A stretch of 64,000 bases of DNA, taken from the NCBI GenBank assembly GCA_947652115.1, contig OX393561.1, positions 45,742,547-45,806,546 of the forward strand, given 5' to 3'. Position 1 is the stretch's first letter. Every line of letters begins with the position of its first letter. The notes beneath the pieces were generated by a model. That model was not told the origin of the DNA. It worked only from the letters and a program-made list of their open reading frames with translations, and ran no database searches. Shown piece by piece: positions 22,055 to 33,516 of the stretch. The translations under genes were made by a program, and so were the position numbers. Source of the stretch: Blastomussa wellsi. Lineage: Eukaryota; Cnidaria; Anthozoa; Scleractinia; Plerogyridae.

Positions 22055-22640
22055 TTCAGTACGGAAAGCAGTTCATTGGGCTGGGGTGCACTAGGAACCC
22101 CCAGGGGGGAGGGGGACGACTCTCAAGGTTTGTGGTGGACCAGATCAACGGCCCTTTCCGCAGCAAGTTCGACTACATCGTGCTCATCTGCCCGACATTC
22201 GCGCACAACAAGACCTACCACCGAGGGCACCAACACGCTCATAATCCTCGATGACTGTGCAGCCTCGAAAGATGTGAAAGGACAGGCCAGCTGGTAAATC
22301 TTGCCTTTTCTGCTCGACATATCGGCATCAGCGTTTGGGTGTTGACCCAAGAAGATAACCAGCATAACAGCCTCCTTCGTGACCCAGAAGATAACCAACA
22401 TAACAGCCTCCTTTGTGACCCAGAAGATAACCAGCATAACAGCCTCCTTCGTGACCCAGAAGATAACCAGCATAACAGCCTCCTTCGTGACCCAGAAGAT
22501 AACCAGCATAACATCCTCCTTCCGGGAGAACGTGGCAGTGGTCGTTCAATTTTACACCCCATCCAAAATTAAGAAAGCCATCTTTGATGATTACGCCGAA
22601 TGGACTAGCTACCCATCTGGACCCGGCATCAAATATGCGT
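22055..22640 (+). pseudogene. Broken A32-like (FtsK/HerA) packaging ATPase fragment
   Basis: Pieces in different frames read FDYIVLICPTF (about 22170-22200), LIILDDCAASKD (Walker-B-like, about 22233-22270), SARHIGISVWVLTQ (about 22310-22350) and, after a tandem repeat, RENVAVVVQFYTPS plus AIFDDYA. This order matches the poxvirus A32-type DNA-packaging ATPases that also occur in Polinton-like and other virus-derived elements of invertebrate genomes. The Walker A part is missing, at least two frame changes are present, and the segment after WVLTQ has been expanded into a 36-bp repeat. It is clearly non-functional. Family identification is from motif recall. Confidence 0.6.
22344..22522. repeat. 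36-bp minisatellite, five copies
   Basis: Five head-to-tail copies of a unit starting GACCCAGAAGATAACCAGCA and ending CCTCCTTCGT. The first copy is one base longer (GACCCAAGAAG), which shifts the frame; the others keep 36 bp. On the plus strand the unit encodes a repeating ITSITASF-type peptide that corresponds to a segment of the surrounding ATPase remnant, so it grew from that gene fragment. Confidence 0.9.
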
Positions 22641-22689
22641 TGAGTTTGTTGTTGGTTCCCGTCCTTTCTCCGAGGGTTTTCCTCCCTCC

Positions 22690-22990
22690 ACAAAAGCCAG
22701 CAATTCAAAATTCCAATCCGAGGTCTGAAATCCTGGCCCTGGAAATCCGGGCATGTTTTGCATTGTGCGCGAGCGCATTTGAAAGTTCCAGGTTGATCAC
22801 TTGTTTGGAATGCACTTCTGACTTTGTCGCGTTTGAATGAAATTAATGGAGGTTGCGAAAAGATTCTACCGGTATCGGGATCATTTTGAGAATGATGGAT
22901 TTTACTGCGTGGTTGTGAGGGTGAAATGTGAGGGTGAATTCTATCGTTACTTTCTATCTGTGACGTTTGTAGTGCTGACTGCAAACGACA
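22690..22990 (-). pseudogene. Penelope-like element ORF fragment (RT-endonuclease connector)
   Basis: On the minus strand the frame reads SQPPLISFKRDK and then GTFKCARAQCKTCP, the cysteine-bearing connector between reverse transcriptase and the GIY-YIG domain in Penelope-like elements. Nothing upstream or downstream completes it, so it is a short relic. Confidence 0.6.
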
Positions 22991-23247
22991 CCAAACAAAA
23001 GTAATTTACTTATTTATTATTTATAACCTGGCAACAGAAACATTATTTTAATACCTTATTTACAAACAATATGGATTACAAATAATTACAAATTCACTGT
23101 AATTACATTTATGGACAGGTTTTATTTTTGCAGAATAAAGATCTCTTTTTTCAGCCTAAGAGTCTGGACACTTTCTTTTTATTGACACTTTAGTCAGTTA
23201 TCCAACTGCACTTTATTCTTTGAAGGTCACACAAAAAATACAGTACT

Positions 23248-26211
23248 TCACTCCATTGCAGAAAAGTGTAATCTGCAAATTAATGGCTTTGGAGTTGTGG
23301 CATCTGCTACTATCACCTCTTGCCCATCAATAAGGCCAATATCTACAAGTAATAGAAGATTATCAAGAAATAAATGCCATAAAAGTTTGCATGAATGAAT
23401 CTACAAGAAGTCATTAATTAATTGACAGTGACTATAATTAGTGGTTTTCATCAGACACAACTTTGGTCCTTATACAGGTATGCTGACAAAATCGTTAACA
23501 AAATTTGTTCGTACACCTTACCTTTTAACTTCTTTGGAAGATTTTGTCTTGTCCTCTCTTCTATAGACTTGACAGACTACAAATGCACAAAATTAATCAA
23601 AATAGTTTTCAATTATAGAAGGATAACAAAATAAACAATTTTAATTAAAGATAGATGAATACGGGGTTAAACATATTGTAAGAATTGAAACGTTCTCTGG
23701 TTAAAGATTTGGTGCAAAAATGGTGCGAATGAATGAATGTACACGGTGAAAATGCATACATAAAGTGGCAACAACAAGCTGGAATTTGGAAAATAAAAGC
23801 AAACTATTTTTAAAAGGATGGAATGCTGTCTAGGTAATGATTTAAAATTGTTTTTGTCTGGAGGTGGAAGGGTGGCCTGAATTTTGGCAAAGGGAACTCT
23901 TGTTGTAATGTTCTGAGAAATCTGGTGACGACTCGGATTCTGTTGTTCCAAAAAAGACAAGCCTAATAAAAATTCAGAGTCTTATGGAAGGCTGAAACAG
24001 CATCTTTCTTGATGATGACAAAGCTGTCATCCACACATCATTTCCAGAGTTTGGTTGTTCTTTCAAATAACTATTTTGTCTACAATGATTATAACACCTA
24101 CAAACAAATCCATGGTTTTGTCATGGGAAGCCCAGTTAGCCCTGTTGTAACCAACCTCTGCATGGAGGTTGATTCAGCTTTAATAAAATCTGGAAACAAT
24201 ATGTGGAGGAGTTGGAGCTGTAACAAAATAGGGGCTTATAAGAAGAAAACATTATTTTGTGTTATCACACCATGTTACCTGCATGTAAAGTGTTTTGTTT
24301 TTCCCATCAATCATGGTTGTAAGACCAGGGGCTTTCATTTGACTACAGAAGAAAAGAGAAATTTGTATATTATTTTGGCTAGAAGCAAGGAAGCTTTATT
24401 AAGGTGGCCGAACACAGTTTATGAAACCTGTGTTGCATTTGCCTTTTATTCTAAAACCGTTGAACTCTAGTTCCCCAAAACTGGCAGGACAAAAGTTAAA
24501 AGGATAGAATTTCGAATTGTGATAGTTACGCTGAAGTGTGTGCTGTTGCCATGGTAACTTGACAGGTATAAACATCGATTTAAAATCGGGTTTTGTATAT
24601 TTGCGGAAAATTCAGTCGTTAGATTTTCTCTATCATTTGCTTCAAACAAACCTGTCACAATACCCACATGCGGACACTATTCTAAAGTAATTTTAACATA
24701 CCGATTTTTAGATATCCATCCTTGAAAGATAACTACATTATTTACAATTTCCTCTGTCAAATTTCAAAACTTTTGCAACAACTTTCTTTCTTGTTTCCAG
24801 AAATTTTCCTGTCAAATTTGGTGAAATTCTAACAAGCAGTTTTCAAAAAATAAGCGTATTTCGGAAAGACTGGACCTAAGAATTCAATCTCAATTTTTTG
24901 ACTAACTACGCATGCGCGGCATTCAACTGGGTTCTGACGGTTCCGACGATATTCATGGTAACACTGAAAAACCTGCCAAATTTGACTTTTCTGACACACC
25001 ATTCTAACACGATTTCAGTTTACAACATACTATCATTTTAAGAAAAATAATGCCTCATATAAAACCGTCTTGGAACAAAAACTCATCACTCTTTCGGCTG
25101 CATATTTGTCGTTGAGTTATCCTTGTGCGCGTGCTGCCTCGCATCAGCACCAACTACTGCAGAGCGCACGTGAAAACTGTGTTTGGCCACCTTAAGCAAT
25201 GTGCATGGCAACCTATATTAAGATTTAAATTAATTTAATCAAGACAACTCTCATGCTCTAATTGTTGTAACTCACTATGTTGGGCTCTCCATCAGAAATT
25301 CAATCACAGATTTAAGGGTGACGTCCTCTGGGAAAGTTAGACTTTGAGGCCTCTGGCTACAAGCTGGACAGTCATCCTTGAAGGAGAGTAATCACAATTT
25401 GATAATAACAAATTTTCAAAGGTAACTGAATAGTCCATCACAGTTTACTACAGTTATCATGTAGCTGGGACTCAAAAATGGTTTCTGTAGCACCGTGTAA
25501 CCAAGATTAGAGTATTACCCTTTTTGTTTTGTAGCCGATGCCAGACTAATGCAACATTTCAGGTCAATTTAGAACACTTACAGTAACAAGTTGATGTCAT
25601 TAAAGAAGCATTCATTGTTCATGATGTTGGAAGAGAGGGAAGATGAACTTTTACTCATTTGTCTCATGATGGAGTCACTTCAAGGAGTTGATCACAACAT
25701 TTTGAATGCTATACTCCTCGTCCTCAGCAGGCGATTCAGAGCTTGATTGCTTGTGTTGCCATTTGCCACATGTTGGTTTGCTACTATTGGTGCATTTCGA
25801 TCCTTATTATCAATCTGACTAAAAACGTTGTTCTCTCATAGGTCCGCTTTGTTGCTCATTGGCTGCTGTGCTTTTTGATAGTAAGTATTCATGTTTCAGG
25901 ATTTTTGTTTCCACAAGCCTAAAATTTCTGACTGCCCAAGCTATCAAGCAGCATGTGACAAAGCTGCACCATTTTAACTGTCCCTTGTAAAATTCATTAA
26001 TAATTCATAAGGAGTAGATCCAATGCAAAGGTACTATTTAGGTCACATGAATGCTCTGTAAACCCCAATACAAATCAAGAGTAGAATTAACTTTTGATAA
26101 AAACTCCTGCTCATCTAATTAGTATTTATTAACTTTTGATACAGATCTTTACTGATTAAAATGCAAAGCACAATGGAATCGAATAACAATACTTTGCATT
26201 CAATTTATTGT

Positions 26212-26251
<40 letters not shown>

Positions 26252-26296
26252 GTATGGGCTTTACAATTGCTCGCCTACCGGCTCGCAATTGTAAAT

Positions 26297-26335
<39 letters not shown>

Positions 26336-29300
26336 ACTCACTTGAGGTTATAGATTATTACTTCTTACTGGTGCACACAATCCCAATAAACATCCCAGAA
26401 GTGTGTTTAGAAGTCATGGCTATGGAAATCAACTGGTGATTATTCAAGTATGACTGGTTGTATAACAGTTAATTGATGTAACTACCTTTTTCTCAGGCTC
26501 AAAAGTGTACGTATACAGCCCATCTGTGTCATTGAACACCATGTAGTTATTTAATGGATTACAACAGCTGAAAATGGACATAGTTAAAATGCAAAGCATC
26601 AACCTCAACAACAGTACATATACAAGCATGAGCTCCTGAAGTGAATGCAGGGCAGGCTATTGATTGAATTAAAAAGCCAATTATAAAACATTATTTATAT
26701 TTACCACCTTACCTGGACACTAATTTGAACACTTCTAGAGAACAAGCCGCTGGTAACAAGGAGAGAAAGAGAGAGAAAAACATAAAAACCAATGAATCAC
26801 ACATGAACAAAGCATTCTTTTCCTACCTCAAGAATACTATGTTTTCAAAGTGCAAAATAACACAATTTACCTGCAATGGCAGCATTCGTGGATGCCACAG
26901 CAGGGATAATATGCTTGACCACACCTGGACAAAAATATCAGAAAAGGGAGTAAAATACCATGACTATATTAGATACCGCATGTACTGCTGCAGCCCAGTA
27001 GATAACTACCAGTCTGTGGTACATAATTCATAAAACCCTACCTAATAATGTACGATTGTTGTTTGTGCCGTACTTTTGGCAAATATTGCAACTCACCTTG
27101 GGCAAGCCTGTATGTGACTCCTTGTATGTTAAAACTCTCTGCTCTTTCTTTGGCTTTGTCATAAATCCACTGAATATGAGCTGGGTCATCTCCATCAACA
27201 GGAACACCCTCTGAAACAAAGTTTTAGAATAAAAAAAACTTTAACAAATCCAAGCTAAAAGAAAATCCATGTATATTTTAGTAGCATGCATAGCAGGTGT
27301 ATTAAAGGGGGGAGGGGGGAATGAAGCCCACCTTCTTGCAATAAACCCTTGATATGCCTGCTTCTGATAAAATCAAATGAATGCCCCTGGACATGCTCAG
27401 GATTAAAACAGCATGGCTGAGTGGTTTAGTGTACTGGTGTTGGAATCCAGAAGTCCTGAAGTCATTTTGTAAAAACCGACCGGGCTAAAATGAGCCTGAG
27501 TTGAACAAAAAACATATTTGCGCCTGCAAACGTCAACTCTACTGTTATATAATAATCAAGCATCATTGATACCTCCAAAAGGATGCTCTTGAGGCCAAAC
27601 TAACACCTTGGCATACTCCACACAGTGTTCTGGAAGACGAGGTGTATGAGCAATGGTACACAAGGGAAAGTTCACCTGATAGAAAAACAATTAGCATACA
27701 ACATAAATAGGAAACGAACCAGCCACTCAAAAAAGCTTCATTATGTTTGCAGGAGTGGCTATGCTTTGCCAGTGAGCATGAATAAGGGACAAACACTTGC
27801 TTTAGACATGTCGCAATAACATATGCCTTAATGTTACTACCGGTAACAAAGAAAGCATTCAGCTTTCTGCTACTGATTTATCTTGGGGATCGATAGATAC
27901 TTTCCAATGAAATTAAAGCCAGAAAGACACTGTTTATAATACAGATGCAGTTTCTTAACTGTGCCACAACACTGATCAAGACTGTTGTGTTTGGAGGGAT
28001 TAATTTTGAAATCATTCAACAAGGAAAACATTTATTAACATAGACAAAATTCTTAGTTGTTCAGTGGCAGGGCATAAATCTTACTTCTACATCTAAAGTA
28101 ATCCGACACCACACCGATGATTAAAATATTACAAAAATTAAAATAGTAAAAATATCTGTTATAGCAAATATATATGTTATTAATATGTTATTTTATGTTA
28201 CTTGTGGTGGGTAAAGATCAAGTGTACACTCCACACAGGCTGTTAACCCTGGTATAATAACTCGAGCATTGCCTTTAAAGCCTGTAAAAATAAACAGTTC
28301 AGAAAGGCAATAAATAAATAATCAAAATTTTAAAAAAACTACTTTTGGCTCATTTTCTGTGTAACAAAAGTCTGTCAGTGGTATAATAACAAAATGAATG
28401 GTCCCGTAGCCCAGGGAAAAACGAAAATAAAAAGTTAACCTTGTAAAATTCAAGGCTGTCAACTTGGGATAATGGTCTTGATGGATAATAATTAAGAACT
28501 AAGTAACACAATTGCAGAAAAACACATCACAACATTAGTAACCTTTCAGAAACATTCTTGATAAAATACAATTTTAGACTTAAAACAAACCATTTATTTA
28601 CCTTCTGTTCCACCATCTACCATGGGTATAATACTAGTTTGGTCTAATGTGCCATCTTCATCATACTCCAACAAACTAAGCTACAAAATAGCAAATTTTA
28701 GTAAGAGCAAATTCAGTAATGAAGAGCCAGCATAATCGCAGTTGTTAAATGTTATACATATACTGTTTTATTAGCAATTATAATGGTTTTATAAATACAA
28801 GAATGATGAATGTAATTATTGTGCTGCCAGTTCACTGCCAAAGTTTGATGGCACCTTAAATTAATCAATCAATAAATCATGCAACACTTCCTTGGTTAAG
28901 CAAGCTAGATTAACGATCGATCAAATCTTAGAGAAATAATTAACCGCAAGTTTTGTTAATGTTATTAATACCCAATAAAATACACACCACCATTCCATTA
29001 ATCCATCTCCTTGCTACAATCGAGTCTAACCCACATACTATAAGGTGAAATCCTACCATAAACAAATAAACAAAATATTAAGAAAATTCTGTTGTAAAGA
29101 TAATACATTATTTTGACATCTGACATTGTGAACAGTTAATTTACTAGGCAATGCTTTATGCAGCTTGCCTTGCAATTTTGCTGTGTTGTTGCAAGACAAG
29201 TTGAATGATCATTGTTGCTCACTTTCTAGTGTATCACCCATGGATAGGCAAAACAAAAATTTGTTGCAGGGAAAAATTAATGTTTTACAACTTTGTAACA

Positions 29301-32300
29301 ACAATACTTTAGAAGCAGTGTCTCTTATCTTCTTATGTCACTCTATAAGCAAGCACAAATATATGGCCAAGATGACTCATTGATTCAAATTAGCTAACAA
29401 AAGAGCTAAATAAATAAATAAATAAATAAAATAAAATACAATATTTACAGAGGAAGCTTCAGCTGGTTTTCATGTGGGTACTCTATCCAAGGGGTGGTGA
29501 ATGGTCCCTGAAAAATAAGGGTATTGCAAAATTTTACTCAAATTTCATGTGTCTCGCAGTCTTGTTTTTGAGTGGTTCCGAAGGTCTCGCAGTCTTGATT
29601 TTTCAGCAAAGCTGTTTTGGTGTCTCAATCTCGGTCTTGCACCAAAAATCTCACAGAGGAAAACGCTAGTCTCGCCGTCTTGTAAAGTCTCACATTTACC
29701 ATTCGCCACCCCTTATCCAGGTTGAACTGGAATTTAGAAATGTTGGTTTATTAGGAGGAAGGTAAACTGGAGAACCCGGAAAAAACCCTCGGAGCGAGGA
29801 GAGAACCAACAACAAACTCAACCCACATAATGTACAGGGTACTTTAGGAGGCGAGCGTGGCCTAGTGGTCAGGGCGCTGGACTTGTAATCAGGTGGTCCC
29901 GGGTTCGAGTCCTCCTCCCTGCCACTAAAAATGGATTTGTCTTCGGTGGCCCCGAATTCAACTCCTCCACGCTTTGTAAATAGCCAACTGGTCTGCCTCC
30001 TGCCAGTTGGGATTTTTAAGAACTTTCTGTTTCAATTACAATATTTGTTTACGTATTTACAGTGTCCCCAATTAGCACAGTGGTGCTAGATACATTGACA
30101 CGTAAATAAAGTCTTTATTTTTTATTATTATTATTATTACTTTACAGTTCCTTCATTCATTATTTTTAAGTTCTGGGAACCATGAAGATCTTAAGATTAG
30201 ACTTCACCAACCTCTATAAAAGTCTGTATCATAATCCTGAATCTTTTTAAAATGTCTGAAAAATTCTTTGTAAAGGAAACATAGAAAAAACAAGCCTTTA
30301 AAATAAATCACTATACCCAAGGTTTTGACTCAAAGTCATGAGTAAAAAGGATACGGAGTTACACAGCAACCTGCTACTCTACTGTTGATAAATTCTGCGG
30401 TGACTACAGCTTTAGCTCGGCCTATATCTTTTGGTCTGTGTAAAACAAGACACAAAAGACATGTTCTAAGGATGCAACTTGCATGTATTAATATGATCAC
30501 TTGCCAAAGCTCACTAGCAGGTTTTAAGAAGCTTACCTGAAAAGAAATTGTCTATTTAAATTTGATACATCTATTGTATCCATATCAATAACATCAATGT
30601 TCCTAAACCCACAAAGTACCTAAAGATAAGAACAAAAAAACTATATATTACACTGCATGCTGGTAGCTGTTTGATAACAGTATCAATGAAGGTAAAGGTC
30701 AAAATATAGCACAATAACACACAAAATAAGTCTTATTATGACCATTAGGTAGAGAGCTCTTAATGATAGTGACAAAATTAAGACTCACTAGATTCTTGAG
30801 CAATTCACAGCCTAATCCTCCAGCTCCAATTACTAAGATTTTGGCAGTATCAAGCATAAATTCAAGAACCTAGCAAGGAAAAATAATAGAGTCAAAACAT
30901 GCAAAATGCCAATGGACATTGTTCCAATAAGAAAATAAAAAATTCCATGTTACTACGATAACACATCATTTGAAGAATGACATAATAAAGATCAGCCAAT
31001 AACGTACAAGGAAGGCTCCATTAAAGGGGCAGTCTTGCACTATTTTTATTAACACATCGAAAATCCAAGGGACGCTTTTCGGTTAATAGAAGCTGCATGA
31101 TAATAATAAAAAATCCTTTGAAAGACTATCTAATGTATAGAAACTGTTAAAAGATGATTTTCAGATAGATGGTCAAGATCGAGATTGATGCCAACTTGAA
31201 AACGTTGGGCCGTCTTTTTCAAGTTTTCTAATGGCATCTCATATGAAATCAGTACTAACTACTACCATATTTTTCCTCGTCCTTCTGTTCTGAATTCACT
31301 TGAGGTTATAAAATTAGTGACTTAGAAACAATTTTAGTATTGACCTAGCATTAGAAGTTTAAATTTAGGTAATTCTGACCAAAAATAGTGATAAACTCTG
31401 TGACACTTCCCCTTTAAGTTGCTTCATCAAAATCTGATGTTACCTGAGGACCAGGTTCAAAATCTTGATGAGCCAAAGGACCACTTCTTAACAACAATTT
31501 CTGAACATGGCTCCATCTTCCAGGCCATTCACATCCATTAGGTTTACTTTCCACCAGCATTCTGAAACAATTACAGTCCAAAAGTGTCACTACCACTTTT
31601 AATTTATTCACATTCTTTCATGTGGATTATCCAATCTGACGCCGAGGATGACTTTTGGCAAACCCACACAAACCACAAGCAATCATGCACAGAAGATACG
31701 AAGCAAAGTTTATCTTTTTTATGGCTGCCTGTTTTTGCAGCCTATATATGTTTCTTTTGTAGGTTTTGGTTTCAAAATCCTAAACAAGAGAAAAATCAAA
31801 CATCGGCCAACACTGTATGCAAAAGTGTATTTACTTTCTTTCACTTATTTACACTGACAAATATCATGAGGGCATAATTTCTCATGGACTGGCTATCGAG
31901 TAAATTTGGTCTGCAAAGATGCCAACCACAGCCACGAATGACTTTTTACTCCAGCTACAGACACAAGCAGCCAAAAACAATCACTTCGTCACACATCTTC
32001 CATGAACGGTCACTTGCAGTGTTTGTTAGTTTGCCAAAAGCCATCCTTGGCTTCTGATTGAATGATGATTGCATGGAAGAATGTGAATAAAGTAAAAGTG
32101 GTCACACCTCTGGGCTTCTTGCTGCAACATAAAATAATTTTTGTAAACTGAGCAAAATCTTTCTGCCCAAAATTTTACTGTTGTGGTTTAATTTGTAAAT
32201 GAAAAAGAGATAGTGTTACTTGGATGTGCTGCTGGATTGGGTATGGTTTTTGACCCCTCAGTCCTGAACAGGAAATGCAATTTCAAGTGAGTCCATCCTA

Positions 32301-33210
32301 AACAGGGTCTGGAGTCCTCCAAGACAGGATGTGGCTTCAAGACAGGGTTTGACTATACCCAAACAGGGTCAAGTCTGGGTTTGACTCCGACTTTATAACT
32401 AAATTGTATGTTACCTACATTAAAAATGTGTACTTTTAATTTATTACACATTGTAATGGCCATTTTGAGCTGGTTAACACATTTTTTTTCGCTTGCTTGT
32501 ACACTTTTGGCGTCAATGGAAAGTTCACAGTTCGCCGCCAAATTCAGGCACTCACGTGCTCTGTCAGGCTGCATATTCCATGCAAGTTATGATCTTTTTG
32601 CAGGATTTTTTTTTCCTTAAAAATTTTGGTGTATATCCTGGGATTCGTCAGTGTGAACTTTTCATCATGCACCTTGGCTGCTCTGAGGGTTTGGAAAAAC
32701 CACAGGCAGCCCATACGTTGTATGTGATTTACGTGACACAATGCTAGAGAATGTATGAGAAAGGTTCGAAAATTGCCCTAAATTATACCTGTGGAATAGG
32801 ATGCAAATAAATATTACTTAACTTGTGTTTCACTTGCGGTTAATAATTTGATATCTCTGTGGTCCTGGAGTCAATAACGCAAGTAAAACACAAGTTAAGT
32901 CATTTTTATTTGCATTCTTTTCCACACGTAGAATTTAGCGTAATTTTCTGACCTTTATCGTTCATTCTCTTACATTTTGTCACGTAAATCACGTACCACG
33001 CATGGGCCGTATGGGCTGCCTGCAGAAAAACCACAGCTGTCAGCTGCAAATAATTAGAGCGGTAGGTCGTGCAAGCATTGACGTTAATCATTGTTACGTT
33101 CCAACGGATAAATACAATAACTCAAGGATTAAAAACTACTATTTGTAAAAAAAAATGACAGCAAAGTGGGCAACATACGGAGTTTCAGAAGCATTTTCCT
33201 CGACCTCCAT
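23248..33210 (-). CDS. UBA3: NEDD8-activating enzyme E1 catalytic subunit, 18 exons, complete
   Basis: UBA3 pairs with NAE1, adenylates NEDD8 and passes it as a thioester to UBE2M. Minus-strand exons, 5' to 3': 33210-33179, 31561-31444, 30869-30789, 30619-30537, 30435-30355, 30255-30212, 29052-28991, 28680-28602, 28281-28202, 27675-27573, 27210-27097, 26924-26871, 26749-26713, 26567-26486, 25376-25276, 24342-24279, 23576-23522, 23342-23248. All are GT-AG and in phase, for 454 residues (human 463, also 18 exons as I recall). Visible: nucleotide loop [29 protein letters not shown], zinc cysteines CVEC and CPAC, the catalytic-cysteine segment [16 protein letters not shown], and a C-terminal ubiquitin-fold domain ending [18 protein letters not shown] likely poly(A) signal (AATAAA, minus) is near 23176. 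Introns carry several transposon relics without damage to splice sites. Confidence 0.96.
24009..24210 (+). pseudogene. Penelope-like reverse transcriptase fragment
   Basis: Within a UBA3 intron, antisense to the gene, one frame reads [19 protein letters not shown] and then TNLCME. This is the QxxGxxMGSPxSPxxANL core of Penelope-like reverse transcriptases. Nothing else of the element is recognisable nearby; the opposite-strand connector fragment at 22690-22990 need not be the same insertion. Confidence 0.7.
24399..25195. mobile_element. Non-autonomous TTAA-type element of about 0.8 kb
   Basis: Ends TTAA-GGTGGCCGAACACAGTTT and AAACTGTGTTTGGCCACC-TTAA are inverted repeats bounded by TTAA, the target site of piggyBac-type transposases. 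No transposase frame is present. It sits in a UBA3 intron between the exons at 24342 and 25276. Confidence 0.75.
26227..26328. repeat. Palindromic mini-element in UBA3 intron
   Basis: GATAAAATATTCGCGTCCGATCTGTATGGGC and its near-complement flank a short GCTCGCCTACCGGC centre. The arms are about 45 bp. The left junction has no clear target duplication. Confidence 0.65.
27405..27475 (+). mobile_element. tRNA-like SINE head, fragment
   Basis: CATGGCTGAGTGGTTTAGTG resembles a box A of a class II (Ser/Leu-like) tRNA-derived SINE; the box B side is degraded. It lies in a UBA3 intron. Confidence 0.35.
29400..29435. repeat. (AAAT)n microsatellite
   Basis: TAAATAAATAAATAAATAAAATAAAAT run in a UBA3 intron. 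Confidence 0.8.
29490..29714. mobile_element. MITE with AAGGGGTGGTGAATGG ends
   Basis: The left end AAGGGGTGGTGAATGGT and right end ACCATTCGCCACCCCTT are inverted, and both flanks carry ATCC next to the ends. The interior repeats TCTCGCAGTCTTG-like units. It lies in a UBA3 intron. Confidence 0.65.
29848..30140 (+). mobile_element. tRNA-derived SINE, copy 2
   Basis: The head GCGTGGCCTAGTGGTCAGGGCGCTGGACTTGTAATC resembles a tRNA with intact boxes A and B (GGGTTCGAGTCC). The shared body TAGCCAACTGGTCTGCCTCC and an (ATT)n tail follow. This is the best preserved of three copies. It lies in a UBA3 intron, antisense to that gene. Confidence 0.85.
31021..31417. mobile_element. Non-autonomous TTAA-type element of about 0.4 kb
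   Basis: Ends TTAAAGGGGCAGTCTTGCAC and GTGACACTTCCCCTTTAA are imperfect inverted repeats bounded by TTAA. No transposase. It lies in a UBA3 intron. Confidence 0.65.
32690..33036. repeat. Fold-back element with arms of about 150 bp in UBA3 first intron
   Basis: The left arm runs from GAAAAACCACAGGCAGCCCATACG through CTTAACTTGTGTTTCACTTGCG. The right arm is its complement, from CGCAAGTAAAACACAAGTTAAG to GGGCTGCCTGCAGAAAAACC. It ends about 140 bp downstream of the UBA3 first-exon donor, close to the promoter. Confidence 0.75.
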
Positions 33211-33516
33211 CTTGCCTGTCAGAACAATAACTATGTAACCGCGTCCGTGAAGCTAAGTAACCGAGCCTCCCAAAGCGCCAGGAAAAACATAAAGGCAAAA
33301 CACGTCGATGACGTCTGGAAAATATTTCTGCTTTCAATATGCAATGAGAACGTGTTATCCTTTTAAGGCAGCATTTGTCACACACGGAAATAACTCTGCC
33401 GAGTTTGCATTTCTGTACCATTTAAATTTGGTTGGATTTAAGCAGACTCTACTTTTCTCGACAAAACTGAAGCTTCGAAAGTTTATCACAGAAGATCTCA
33501 CAGAAATTCGAAAACC
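33211..33516. promoter_or_regulatory. Probable bidirectional promoter, UBA3/C-CAP gene
   Basis: 306 bp separate the UBA3 ATG (minus) and the C-CAP-gene ATG (plus). No TATA box is evident. Confidence 0.5.

Noticed and set aside
22328..22562. Repetitive open frames reading GGCYAGYLLGHE or LLCWLSSGSRR
   Set aside because: Both are frames of the 36-bp minisatellite, not a protein.
23667..23960. Minus-strand open frame considered as a missing UBA3 exon
   Set aside because: Its peptide only vaguely resembles the expected segment, whereas 24342-24279 encodes it clearly ([20 protein letters not shown]), with correct splice sites and phase.
29857..29930. True tRNA gene
   Set aside because: Boxes A and B are good, but the sequence continues into a SINE body shared with two other copies and no acceptor-stem closure is visible.
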